In this document: positions 19,301 to 28,158 of the stretch, in pieces
Numbering within the stretch: position 1 is the stretch's first letter
How the letters are laid out: every line of letters begins with the position of its first letter
From: Perkinsela sp. pyNocScin1
Lineage: Eukaryota; Euglenozoa; Kinetoplastea; Prokinetoplastida; Perkinselidae
Direction of reading: 5' to 3'
Length of the DNA: 64,000 nucleotides
Assembly (NCBI GenBank): GCA_964019655.1
Contig: CAXHTR010000001.1
Location: 1,364,001-1,428,000 of the forward strand
Notes under the pieces: model-generated
Database searches by the model: none
Told to the model about the DNA's origin: nothing
Seen by the model: the letters and a program-made list of their open reading frames with translations, nothing else
Made by a program: the position numbers and the translations under genes

Positions 19301-22300
19301 GTAGATGTCATCCCCAAAGGCAACAACAAAGGATACTTTCGATATGAAAATACTTGTGATGAGGAGCCATTCCTTTTCAAGGTGATCATTAGAAACTCCT
19401 GAGATAGCTGTTATTAAGCTGTGAACAAGCTGCATCATCGAGATCTGCGACCCTTTGTATAAAGGATTCTCTTTCAAGCGCTCACGCGTGACCTTACGCT
19501 CTTCTTGGATATCTGTCTCAATTTCGGTCCATTTGGCTTCGTATTCATTGAGAAACTCTATGAGAACCTTAAGAGCGCCTGGTCGCAACAATGTTTGCAT
19601 TGCTGGAACGTCGACACGGGCATGTAAGATTTGAGTATCTACACTCTCGTGATCAAGTCCTTGAATTCCACTTTCAACGCTTTCTTCTTTTTCCCGCTTA
19701 TCAAAAACTGATCCTTTCTCGAGGAATTCGTCATCGAAATTTGATCCATATAATGCAGTGGTGGCATTCAACCAAATGAACTGGGACTTATGCGAGACTT
19801 CACCTTGATCGCCAGAGTATATCTTTCTTTTGTTGTTCAAATGGCCATCAGAGGAAGAGACTGAGTTTCTTGAAAGGTGTGCGATATCATCATCTGATGA
19901 GTTATCTGCCTCACAGCTGGATAAATCTAACGTACAGCCTTCCGTTACACCTATCTGATCGTTCAGTATTATTCGTACAAGTGGTATACTGCATAGCCAG
20001 CGAACACCATATGGGTTTAGCGAGCGCAAAAATCCAAAGCTGAATTCGCCCATTTTGATCGTAAGCGCTGAAAACGCAGACTGGACAGAAACGTCCAGTC
20101 CTACAAAGAAGAGTTTCCACATATCAAATCGATCAGCTGAGTGCGTGATCTTCTGTTTGCCACGAATAAGTAACGGGGTTAAAAATTCTATAAAATCTAT
20201 GCCGAATCGCCGAAACATCTCAAGGCAGTTTGAGAATATTTTGTTAGTTATGAATGCGTTCCAATGGTCCACTATAAGAACATTTCTTTTTGCCAGTAGA
20301 GCAACATCTCGTTTCTGGCAATAATACACATTTGGAAGCACGAAAACCGAGTCAAAAGTTGATACAGTGATATGAGACGCGTACGCACGCGTTCGTAAGA
20401 TTTCGTCAATCATACTATACGCCACAGAAAGAGAAGATATCGAGAAAATAACTTCTGTTTCATTCGCAAGACGAGCTTTCACGCTGATATCCCGTAGATC
20501 ACCATGCAAAAGCACGCTTTTGTTTGTTTTGACCGTAGGTGAGTCAGACTTTGCGAATGTGTCATATGCTGAGCTCCAGGTGGTTGTAAAATCTTGAAAT
20601 TTTGGAATGATGCTCTCCATCATGTCTTTGCGATAGGGCATTTCAAGTTTGAATGTTTTCCATTCAAAAGTTGAGGCAAACCCCTTTCCAGTAGATAATG
20701 TACACGATGCTCTCAAAAATGAGGCCATGCATCTCAATATTTCACACGTTCGCGCATCATGCTTTCCTTCACTCTCGATAACTTGACCTTCGGCAATAGC
20801 ATAATACATTTCCAATTCTTCCACGAGCAAAAGGCATTCACTCTGATCCTTAAGATCTGAGATGGTTCCGTGATGCTGTAGGCTGGAAGCCTTACTGCCG
20901 GAAGCAAAAGTAAAGTTATGTGCAAGTATTCTCACGAAATCACCCTGCTTTGACTTGAGCTTCACATTGCAAAGGCCAATTCTCGACGCTATAAATAGGC
21001 CAAAAGATTGCTTGCCGGAATTTCGCGCGGCTTTATTAAAGAATGCCGACAATTCTGCTGCAGCAAGTGATTCAGGGTGCAAGCGCACGTGAAGTTTATC
21101 CAAGTCTGATATCAAAATTCCGAAATTCTCCGCTTCTTGGTAACGATAAGTAAGGTCCGCAGAGTTTATGATAAATGTCGATACGCACACTTGCCTACCG
21201 GCTGGTAAAATTATGCTAGCTGGTGTGAAGCTCAGCCCAATCTTTCGTACGCACGCTCTAATTTCGTAGCTCATTTGAGGCTTTGCGCTAGATTTCTCAT
21301 CCCTCTGGAATAGCTCGAAAAACTCTTTCAATACTTTTAAAAGCCCATGTATCGCCATGAAAGACCGCTGAGAAAGTATACCTGAAATGTCTTTGGCTGT
21401 GAATGATGCGGGAATTAGATGTCGAACATTCGTTTTACTCCTAGGTAATCCACATGACCTTGAGCGAAGCACTGAACTCAGGATTTTGATTGATACTACC
21501 TGCCTTTCATCGTAATCTTTCGCTGAATGACAATTTTTCGTGGCCGACTGCGAAAAGCCTGCTTCATTTTCATATATTTCGGCACACTGCCACTCAATCA
21601 TCGAAGCACTCGCCATTCCCGATAAAACCTTCCCTGTGCTCGTAGGGGATACCCCCAATTCGTCGTTCGAGTAAAGAATGTGTACATCCGAAGCAATTAC
21701 TTTGTGCTGATACTCGTGAAATTGCGGTGGAAAGCGATCTCGTATACGTAGAGCAATGTACAACGTAGGGGCATTTATAGCATAAATAACCTTTGTCTTC
21801 TCATACTTGAAGCTTGCCTCGACACCGTTATTTGAGCTATTTGGCTGCTCGGTATCATGAGCGATGCAGCTCTCAGCAGGTGTACAAAAGCCTTCTTTCC
21901 TGCTTGGAAAGGACTCTTGCATTACTTTGATGATTTTTGTAGCGCTTTCTGCTGCTTTAGAGCTACCCACTATAGTCAATGTCTTGCAAAAATTTATGCT
22001 GTAGCATGTTGTGGACACATTGTTCCGACCGCGGTGCTCATTATTTGGTACAAGCGATGATATATGGAATTGATGCGATTCTTGTGGAACTGCATTTGTA
22101 TTATAAGTATGAGCTTGTTTTTCCTCGTCTAAATGCATATATGGTGTACTGCTCGTGTAATGCAGATTCTTGTATAATTCTGAGGAGTATTGCTGAATAT
22201 CAACGGACTTCCATGACCTGTTCATCGCATCTCTGCTGGCAGAAGCTTCGAAAGTACGGGGCTTCGACTGAACTGCTGTTCCATCTACTACCTTCTTTCT

Positions 22301-25300
22301 CCCATGACCAAGTTTTGATGAGGCTCTTAAGTGACCAGGGATTTCTCCGTCAGAGGCACTTCTATACAGTGAATGCGCAGTATTCTGCAGAGCTGCGTAT
22401 GAAAAATCGTTTGCCTTACTGAAATCGTGATAAACATGATTCGCTGCCATAAATGTGCGCTGCTTTGTGAACTGGCTCATCCCTGGATCATTGCTTTTAT
22501 TTATGCTCTCTGAATTTCGCACGAAAAGGGCAGTATCAAGCGCAATATCTTCTGTCCAATTATGATCAAGTTCCCCTCTTGTATTTTCTGATCTGCTGAG
22601 TACTTTAACATGAAGAGCGGGGATGGATAATGACCACCGAGAATTTGAATTTCCATCATGTAAGGTTGTATAGCCAATATGTATACCCTGCGCGAACGAA
22701 AACACAGTTTGTAGGGAGGAGTCAACTATTGGAATCGCTATGTTTAAGTGTCTAAAGCTCGCGTGCACGAGGCGATAGCAAAGAAATTTGGCTTCACGCG
22801 CTTTTTCTGCTTTCTGAATGTACCATTCGCGAAAGTGGCTGATAATACTGGGGTCATCGTATGGATTTAGGATCGCTGCTTGAGGTATTTTGAAATCTCG
22901 AATCCTGGCACTGTCCTTCAAATGTACAAGCGTGCTATCAACTTTACGATTTGATCTGGACCCACTTATCGAGTTTTTTTGAATGGAAAGAATTTTAGAA
23001 TCTGTGTGATGGCCCCAAGTCTCTAAATTTCCGAAGATTTCAATCAGCTGAGATATCTGAAAGTTTGCAGATGTATCACCTACTTCTATTCGCAGAGTAG
23101 ATTGATATGGTTGCTGCAGTGGATATGCACTGAGCAGCTGAGTAAGTGATACCTGTAAGCCTTGGGTGAGGCAAAAGGAGGTTGACGACTGTGAGTCTGC
23201 TCCTTTGAGACGAACCTCGATCGATGAAGCTGAAAGCATATGTTCATCAATTTTCACGCTCGTTCGCAAAGAATATAGTATCTCCTTGCCTTGCGCTTCA
23301 ACCAGAAGCTTATCAGAGCTGTTAGGCTTTATGTGGTGATGCTTTACTTGATAGTCATGAAAGAATACATCAACGATGCACTCGATGTCATTACGACGAA
23401 AATCATTACGGGTGAGGAAGCGTGGCATGCAACTTTTGATGTTTTTGCCTTTATACTCAAAATATGAGTATTCGCTTGGTGTTACATACCTCAATTCTTC
23501 CCCAAAGTAATTCCTTTGAACAATGTTTAATATCTCAATGTGATAGGGCTCAAAAGTTCCTTCAATAGAGTGAAAATCAACTGAAAGCTTCAAAATATTC
23601 GCAAATTTTGCTGGGCCTGTCGAAGAGTTTGTTTGTGTCTGCCGCTTTTCATACTCAACAAGAGGCTGTGACATATTTGAATGCATTATTGCAAAATATC
23701 CATTAAGGTTCAAAGAACCACTTTTGAGAAACACACGCTCATCGGATTGGAACGAATGGTATTTCGATGGTAAAAATTCAGCATGAATGTGGCTTAGTCT
23801 GGCGTCATAATGCACTTTTTGCTCATTCTCTCGGAAAATAGAATAGCCGTGATAGTTCGACGCAACTCTGAAATTACCGTCAGATAAGCTCAGCTTCAGA
23901 AAGCTATTCTCAGACATATCACAATGGTTATCAGCATAAATGATGTTGTTTTCATTAACGTTAAGGAAAATGTTTGCGTTTTCTTCAATGATAACTTCAA
24001 TTTGCGTTGCTAAGGGAACGAAGTCTGAGAAGAAATGTGCATAGGACCACGAACTCTCAATATTGTAGCCATGGTATGAAATTTTTCCATGACTTATATC
24101 TAGTAGGAGGTGCTGAATGAACCTCGAATGATCTGCCAAGTACCATATGCTTGAATCATGTAAAACAAGAGACGCGTCCAAAACTCGCTGTGCATCAAAT
24201 TCTCGGGGGCAATGGTAGTCAAGGTTTAAATTCATACACTGGGATTGAAGCAGCTGGCTTTTATTCATTGAAGTGTACACCTTGACATTCTGCACATGTA
24301 TATAAGTCTCTATGACGTTCTGCTGGGAGGTGCTCGAGAAGAGCAGAGGACACTTTGAAATCAAAAAAGAACCTGAACCTATTCTGAAATCTAACTCACC
24401 GATTTCACCTGAGTCTTGAATGCCATAAGGGGGCGATGGTGAGTCCGCCTTTAGGCCAAAGGGAACTGTAATTGCGCAATCATCAAGAAAGTCAACTCGT
24501 ATTTCGAATATGCCATGTGGGCGCCTTTTCCCAAGGGCAGTGCTTTGGTTCTCTGGAGGTTCGAAGGACGCTGGAAAAAAATGATCTATGATTAATCTTC
24601 GGGTGACTTCAGCAAATGGTCCATACGAAATCCTTTTGGAATCTACCTCAAGGAGGAGACCGACACGGGGTAAAGAACTAAGTTGCATTTTCAGAGGACA
24701 GCGCGTATACACACCGGGCTCATCCTTATACCATGTAATATGTACAGATGACATATCGCTCGGGTCGAGAAGCACTGTGTCCGAAGTGCATCTTTCACGC
24801 TCGGTGTTATCCTCTATGTCACCACTAAAAGAATGGTCTCCAGAGATGACAAGATTGGCTGCATTAAGGAAATTTGATCTAAGCTTTTTAAACTTGTTAG
24901 CGGCGAATGTTGATTTTTGGGGGAGTTCTGGCATTTCCATTGAAAAAAGCTTCTCAATGGGGACATATCGTACACCGAGAGAGAACACCTGCGTGACAGC
25001 CACTTGACGATATAAGTCTTCCGATAAAAATTCCCCTCCCGTTAAGAAGTAGGACCCACTGCACTGTGAAAATGTCGAATGCAAAAAATATGGAGTTTGC
25101 TCTTTATTGCTTCCTAAAGTTATACAAGCTGTCCGAATATCGAATTCTACTTGGCGTATGAAGTTCATAAATTTTTCATACGAGCTGATGCGGCGTTTTT
25201 TGAGGAGGCATCTTTTCGATGTATCCTCTTCTATCACATTTATGGTGTCAGAGGATGCATTCGACAAATTATGCTGAGCTGCAGACGCATCTACAGATTT

Positions 25301-25870
25301 CAGCATTTCGTATGCCTTGTAGTTATTGTACGCGAATACTTCGAGCCCGTTGACATGTACTTGAATTCTACCTGCGGATGACTTCACTTGAATGGAGCGC
25401 CGCCGTACATACTCTACATCATCCTCTCTTTCTCGTCGCGCTATTCTAACTTTTACCTTCTCTTCCGACGAAGAGTCATTAGCTAAGATTCCATGCGTGA
25501 ACTCAATGTCTTTTCTTTTTCGAAATCTTACGCATGTTCCTTTGTTCAACTTTTCAGAAATGTTAGGTGCCCTCCACCCTTTATCCTTGAATGAGCGTCC
25601 CCAGTATTTAAATGTTATGTACATGTCACAAACTCGTATACCGACGTCGGAATCGAAATAATGCAGATCTTTGAGCATGAGCCTACAGCCAAGTGGAGAA
25701 AAGGCTATGGACCCAAGCGAGAAGTATTGATTGGAGCGTAAAAAGAACTTGTTAGTTGCGTAAGTTAGGGCCCTTGCGATGAAAATAGATGAATAAAGCG
25801 TGTAGTAGACAAGAGAAAGCAGTAGGAAAAGGCACGCAAAAATATATCCCAAAGTTCCACTTTCGACCAT
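16382..25870 (-). CDS. BLTP1/Csf1-type bridge-like lipid transfer protein
   Basis: A single reading frame of 3162 residues. The N-terminus has a membrane anchor (about residues 5-35, YIFACLFLLLSLVYYTLY), followed by the chorein-like block FSLGSIAFSPLGCRLMLKDLHYF...VRVCDMYITFKYW. This matches the KIAA1109/BLTP1 and yeast Csf1 N-terminus (V-L-A-GKIMFRDIYY...VQDGFIIFRWW). A conserved element near residue 250-300 (FDIRTACITLG, then YFLTGGEFL and VYTR) also fits. The remaining ~2700 residues alternate beta-rich stretches with charged loops, as expected for repeating beta-groove units. BLTP1/Csf1 forms a rod at ER-plasma membrane contacts and moves phospholipids, including PE for GPI anchors. Length is near yeast Csf1 (~2950). 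The ATG at 25868-25870 is the first in frame (further upstream codons start only at TTG). Confidence 0.82.
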   Translation of the reverse strand: MVESGTLGYIFACLFLLLSLVYYTLYSSIFIARALTYATNKFFLRSNQYFSLGSIAFSPLGCRLMLKDLHYFDSDVGIRVCDMYITFKYWGRSFKDKGWRAPNISEKLNKGTCVRFRKRKDIEFTHGILANDSSSEEKVKVRIARREREDDVEYVRRRSIQVKSSAGRIQVHVNGLEVFAYNNYKAYEMLKSVDASAAQHNLSNASSDTINVIEEDTSKRCLLKKRRISSYEKFMNFIRQVEFDIRTACITLGSNKEQTPYFLHSTFSQCSGSYFLTGGEFLSEDLYRQVAVTQVFSLGVRYVPIEKLFSMEMPELPQKSTFAANKFKKLRSNFLNAANLVISGDHSFSGDIEDNTERERCTSDTVLLDPSDMSSVHITWYKDEPGVYTRCPLKMQLSSLPRVGLLLEVDSKRISYGPFAEVTRRLIIDHFFPASFEPPENQSTALGKRRPHGIFEIRVDFLDDCAITVPFGLKADSPSPPYGIQDSGEIGELDFRIGSGSFLISKCPLLFSSTSQQNVIETYIHVQNVKVYTSMNKSQLLQSQCMNLNLDYHCPREFDAQRVLDASLVLHDSSIWYLADHSRFIQHLLLDISHGKISYHGYNIESSWSYAHFFSDFVPLATQIEVIIEENANIFLNVNENNIIYADNHCDMSENSFLKLSLSDGNFRVASNYHGYSIFRENEQKVHYDARLSHIHAEFLPSKYHSFQSDERVFLKSGSLNLNGYFAIMHSNMSQPLVEYEKRQTQTNSSTGPAKFANILKLSVDFHSIEGTFEPYHIEILNIVQRNYFGEELRYVTPSEYSYFEYKGKNIKSCMPRFLTRNDFRRNDIECIVDVFFHDYQVKHHHIKPNSSDKLLVEAQGKEILYSLRTSVKIDEHMLSASSIEVRLKGADSQSSTSFCLTQGLQVSLTQLLSAYPLQQPYQSTLRIEVGDTSANFQISQLIEIFGNLETWGHHTDSKILSIQKNSISGSRSNRKVDSTLVHLKDSARIRDFKIPQAAILNPYDDPSIISHFREWYIQKAEKAREAKFLCYRLVHASFRHLNIAIPIVDSSLQTVFSFAQGIHIGYTTLHDGNSNSRWSLSIPALHVKVLSRSENTRGELDHNWTEDIALDTALFVRNSESINKSNDPGMSQFTKQRTFMAANHVYHDFSKANDFSYAALQNTAHSLYRSASDGEIPGHLRASSKLGHGRKKVVDGTAVQSKPRTFEASASRDAMNRSWKSVDIQQYSSELYKNLHYTSSTPYMHLDEEKQAHTYNTNAVPQESHQFHISSLVPNNEHRGRNNVSTTCYSINFCKTLTIVGSSKAAESATKIIKVMQESFPSRKEGFCTPAESCIAHDTEQPNSSNNGVEASFKYEKTKVIYAINAPTLYIALRIRDRFPPQFHEYQHKVIASDVHILYSNDELGVSPTSTGKVLSGMASASMIEWQCAEIYENEAGFSQSATKNCHSAKDYDERQVVSIKILSSVLRSRSCGLPRSKTNVRHLIPASFTAKDISGILSQRSFMAIHGLLKVLKEFFELFQRDEKSSAKPQMSYEIRACVRKIGLSFTPASIILPAGRQVCVSTFIINSADLTYRYQEAENFGILISDLDKLHVRLHPESLAAAELSAFFNKAARNSGKQSFGLFIASRIGLCNVKLKSKQGDFVRILAHNFTFASGSKASSLQHHGTISDLKDQSECLLLVEELEMYYAIAEGQVIESEGKHDARTCEILRCMASFLRASCTLSTGKGFASTFEWKTFKLEMPYRKDMMESIIPKFQDFTTTWSSAYDTFAKSDSPTVKTNKSVLLHGDLRDISVKARLANETEVIFSISSLSVAYSMIDEILRTRAYASHITVSTFDSVFVLPNVYYCQKRDVALLAKRNVLIVDHWNAFITNKIFSNCLEMFRRFGIDFIEFLTPLLIRGKQKITHSADRFDMWKLFFVGLDVSVQSAFSALTIKMGEFSFGFLRSLNPYGVRWLCSIPLVRIILNDQIGVTEGCTLDLSSCEADNSSDDDIAHLSRNSVSSSDGHLNNKRKIYSGDQGEVSHKSQFIWLNATTALYGSNFDDEFLEKGSVFDKREKEESVESGIQGLDHESVDTQILHARVDVPAMQTLLRPGALKVLIEFLNEYEAKWTEIETDIQEERKVTRERLKENPLYKGSQISMMQLVHSLITAISGVSNDHLEKEWLLITSIFISKVSFVVAFGDDIYNRAVSKRLRYACGHKISWLHSHACLNEDFLFPLFTAKLYIDNLKLIDSVQLVGTQGSDLFNRVFSVHAKNAYLYIRDESVADGSQMFDSMMYSQNAHELFGTAKGAEYTNASNRLHLPAFAIKGKINAQSLSKESVISISVSGPSIHLNMRLFFYARDIEKEFSPFARFARDQAFKSKNQKSRNTRYILNIAPGHLRVSSCVALPKCYTSPAEGPKSRSPFARSDVLRISKDERQETDQSGGKVVFSVSTPSAQGTLRRMRDAKGKLRYASHIDLLFPNIKVDPAIVILLTEYDYLESRWNDEKSKKNASLISRQKVEKLVHLLSFPHALLTYYLTQDDVRKNQHTFMHTESTESKKASYQSGIHHISIVPFKFIISTEPFSSANAVVSVEESGSFDIIISESADVICTEVICKKVHAEVQSSMEIKSIDVYLPLLFAEISMRENHFSAYFNLSENSREGIDLMYRLTHASQWYLIVELWRAKLHYAHKISYDLCEQKQYTGRLKCTELRSLQLGDDAHKRLELVIDISRIKSSIVIGNTSKFDILFGRSSLNLAFKYPTALSWLKSISHGMAALRLDAILSSIDVCCEGHASGNALCDQAVYCKLTVFDPVEQNISQTVRKARILVPHFHTGLRERQLAEAIQMDLVNLMLIFEDEPLTSGESDYNIYLDCIVSRAYVFLSTALVSMVKSIQDEAQRMIKFQMQTARKVIDSTPFHLWQRTHGSSSEKELEIIPFMGNSLLAIPNGQINVLITEFALTVGEFSHTQSSNVLLLSMESIFIEFAEAKLKDYVQKICSAEVCNWNIARTTADQHSLIIGSEGKNFLLLETFQKIAKENVSFRFDSSFDEPWHGSPQLADFELISRIVKIFSALSAQSSNESEYRDIRSYIALEPSVFAPDLQVTSDTIVNIDTLLNWAGMQQDTLPKHINTLIADLLENLLYVLYYEFCPQTILAKNRSSIEESLTSSKMTKR

Positions 25871-26000
25871 TTTGAAGAGTTTAGTGGCTATCAGGTATTT
25901 TTCATGAGTTTTCTTTAAAAAGAGAGACCATGAAATACATATTATCGCATTTGAATCAACCCAAATCAAATAGAGTCACCTGTTTATTATGCAGCACATT

Positions 26001-26798
26001 TCAGCCTTTACGAAAGTGCTTTTTCCAGCTTGAGAGTGTTTCGGCACTTCTCTTCTTTAAATTCTCTTTTCTTTGAAGAAATTGATCGCGCTTTGCCATT
26101 TTTGTATTTTTTTTATCGACTGCACTTGTCTTTGATGATTCTAATGAACCTTTCATCGGCTTCTCTTGGCCTGCTTTTGCTAAGAATGCAACAGGTAGCT
26201 TGATTGACTTTCCTGCATTAGCTAGAAGCATCTTTTCATGACCACTAGGGCGTAAAAATGTAAGCCACGCAAACTCATTTTCAGCCGAAAGCGAATCGAC
26301 TGTTGCTTTTGCGTACTGACCAAGGTTGTTTTCCGAACCGCTGTCATCTGCTATATAAATTTTTCGAAGATCTTCAAGGGATGAAACACCCTCAAGGGCG
26401 AGGCATGTCTGCCCAACGTACCACTTGTCACTTTGTAGCGCTCGCATTCTCTGGCTACTGGCTATTGCTGTATGCCCATAGCCAAGTAGCTTGACGTACC
26501 ATTCATTGTCTCTGTTAGGCGACTTTTTCACAACAATCGCTTGATACCAAACGTCATTGGACCAAAGAACTTCACAAATATCCCCAGAGGCCCATGAATT
26601 GCTTTTTAAGGCTCTCCTTGAAATCATACGTTTTCTCATATCTTCAATCGCTATCTCTATATCAACTTCAACTGCCCGAAGCTCTTCATTTTCCTTATCA
26701 GCTTGAATTAGCTCTTGAATTTTCCTCCTGCTTTCAAGGAGTGTGAAGAGGGAGCTTTCTATATCATGCACTGATTCATATTGCATTCCATCTGTCAT
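26001..26798 (-). CDS. SMNDC1/SPF30-like Tudor-domain splicing factor
   Basis: The 265-residue protein has an N-terminal helix pair (residues 5-60), then a Tudor domain (about 70-120: SWASGDICEVLWSNDVWYQA, VKLLGYGHTA), in the order and spacing of SPF30/SMNDC1. A second Tudor-like stretch may follow (WYVGQTCLALEG, about 125-185). The C-terminal end is Lys-rich with a family-like QFLQRKENLKKR tail. SPF30 joins U2 and tri-snRNP in spliceosome assembly by binding dimethylarginine tails. An alternative is a plain Tudor protein of other function, as the second half is divergent. Confidence 0.65.
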   Translation of the reverse strand: MTDGMQYESVHDIESSLFTLLESRRKIQELIQADKENEELRAVEVDIEIAIEDMRKRMISRRALKSNSWASGDICEVLWSNDVWYQAIVVKKSPNRDNEWYVKLLGYGHTAIASSQRMRALQSDKWYVGQTCLALEGVSSLEDLRKIYIADDSGSENNLGQYAKATVDSLSAENEFAWLTFLRPSGHEKMLLANAGKSIKLPVAFLAKAGQEKPMKGSLESSKTSAVDKKNTKMAKRDQFLQRKENLKKRSAETLSSWKKHFRKG

Positions 26799-26886
26799 CT
26801 GAGTGCAAAAAAAAATATAATTGCTGCTGCGCAGTGGATAGTAATACCATCATCAATTCTCCCTTAAGTTACAAGCACTTATGCAA

Positions 26887-27990
26887 TCATGCGAGAAGCT
26901 TTTCTTCATGCTCGAGAAAGTTCTCGACCGTTTCTATCTGCAAAATTTTTCGGTATTTCACACGTTGGTGCGCTCTATCACACCTCGGAACGAAAACATT
27001 ATTTAACAACTTATCCTTGAGACTTGTTCCCGTAGAATGCCACCGCACTCCAAAGATCGCAAGCAATGGCACATTAACCGTGTACGGTAGCTCTTCGAAG
27101 CAGGAAATTACATGCGACAAGGAGTGAAAGCGAAAAGCAACTTGCCAGTTGCCTGCAAGAACTGCTGCACGAACACCACATTGCACAATTTCAGGATTTT
27201 TTCGCAAAAGAGCCTCTTTCCATTGCCCTGTCTGCATGCATGCATAGGCATTTATAGGATATTTTCTATAAAGCTCATTCCAGAAGTTTTTATGAAGCCT
27301 ACCTTTTAATATATATTGCCATTGTTGTGCGTTTGCTCCGATCGTTGCCTCATGGACTAGTCTATACAAAAGCGCATCTCTTTTTGCACAAAGAGTTCCA
27401 ACACATAAGTCATCTTCCTTCTCTAATACCTCAAGCGCATTTAGCCAGCTGCCATTCTTTATCATCGAGCTCAGTAATAGGTAAGCTGCCAGCGGTGTCG
27501 ACGATGTACATAGCGGGCTAAGCTTATCACTAAATATGGTTTGAAAGGACCTCGCGCGCTGCTGTTCGCATAACTTGCCAATTAGCAGTTGCGGAATAAA
27601 TTTATCAAGACGTGATGGAATTTTGCGAGATCCTCCTAAAGCCTTGAAAAACTCAAGCGCCTTGCACCAGTGCCTCTCGCATAGAAGACCTTCCACACAC
27701 ATATTCTTTGCGCTTCTGCTAATGAATGCTTTGTATGGACCAAAGTATACGTAGTATAGAAACGAAAACCTCTCCATGCGAAGATACATTCGCAAAAACT
27801 CCTTCGCTAAAAGCTCACCATTTTGAAAGGGAAAATTGGGATGTATCTGAAGTTTCTTGAAAATACGGTTAATGACAAACGGAAGAGACTGCTGCGATAA
27901 AAATAACAACATTTTTGTCATTTCAGACGGTGGAGTATTACAATGGTCTGCATACTTGTCAATAAAACTCTTTACTGCTTTGGCCCACAT
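26887..27990 (-). CDS. Helical-repeat (PPR-like) protein, unassigned
   Basis: The 367-residue protein shows spaced W..AL and W..A motifs (HWCKALEFF, SWLNALEVL, QWKEALL, NWQVAFRF), each within paired helices of about 35 residues. This degenerate repeat style occurs in many PPR-like mitochondrial proteins of kinetoplastids. The N-terminus (MWAKAVKSFIDKY) is short and not clearly a presequence. If PPR-like, it would bind organelle RNA; TPR-type protein binding is the alternative. The assignment rests on repeat pattern only. Confidence 0.6.
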   Translation of the reverse strand: MWAKAVKSFIDKYADHCNTPPSEMTKMLLFLSQQSLPFVINRIFKKLQIHPNFPFQNGELLAKEFLRMYLRMERFSFLYYVYFGPYKAFISRSAKNMCVEGLLCERHWCKALEFFKALGGSRKIPSRLDKFIPQLLIGKLCEQQRARSFQTIFSDKLSPLCTSSTPLAAYLLLSSMIKNGSWLNALEVLEKEDDLCVGTLCAKRDALLYRLVHEATIGANAQQWQYILKGRLHKNFWNELYRKYPINAYACMQTGQWKEALLRKNPEIVQCGVRAAVLAGNWQVAFRFHSLSHVISCFEELPYTVNVPLLAIFGVRWHSTGTSLKDKLLNNVFVPRCDRAHQRVKYRKILQIETVENFLEHEEKLLA

Positions 27991-28158
27991 TCGCCTTCTG
28001 TGTAAAAATTCTCTTTACTTAACATGTTTGAGGTTAAACGAGAGCTAATTGTTAAAATATTTGTCGTTAAAAAGATGTTCGATCACATCACAAATCAATT
28101 CACAGATTTTTTGTGAGAGTATGGTTTTTCCGGATGGCGAAACTGTGCGTTTCGAATT

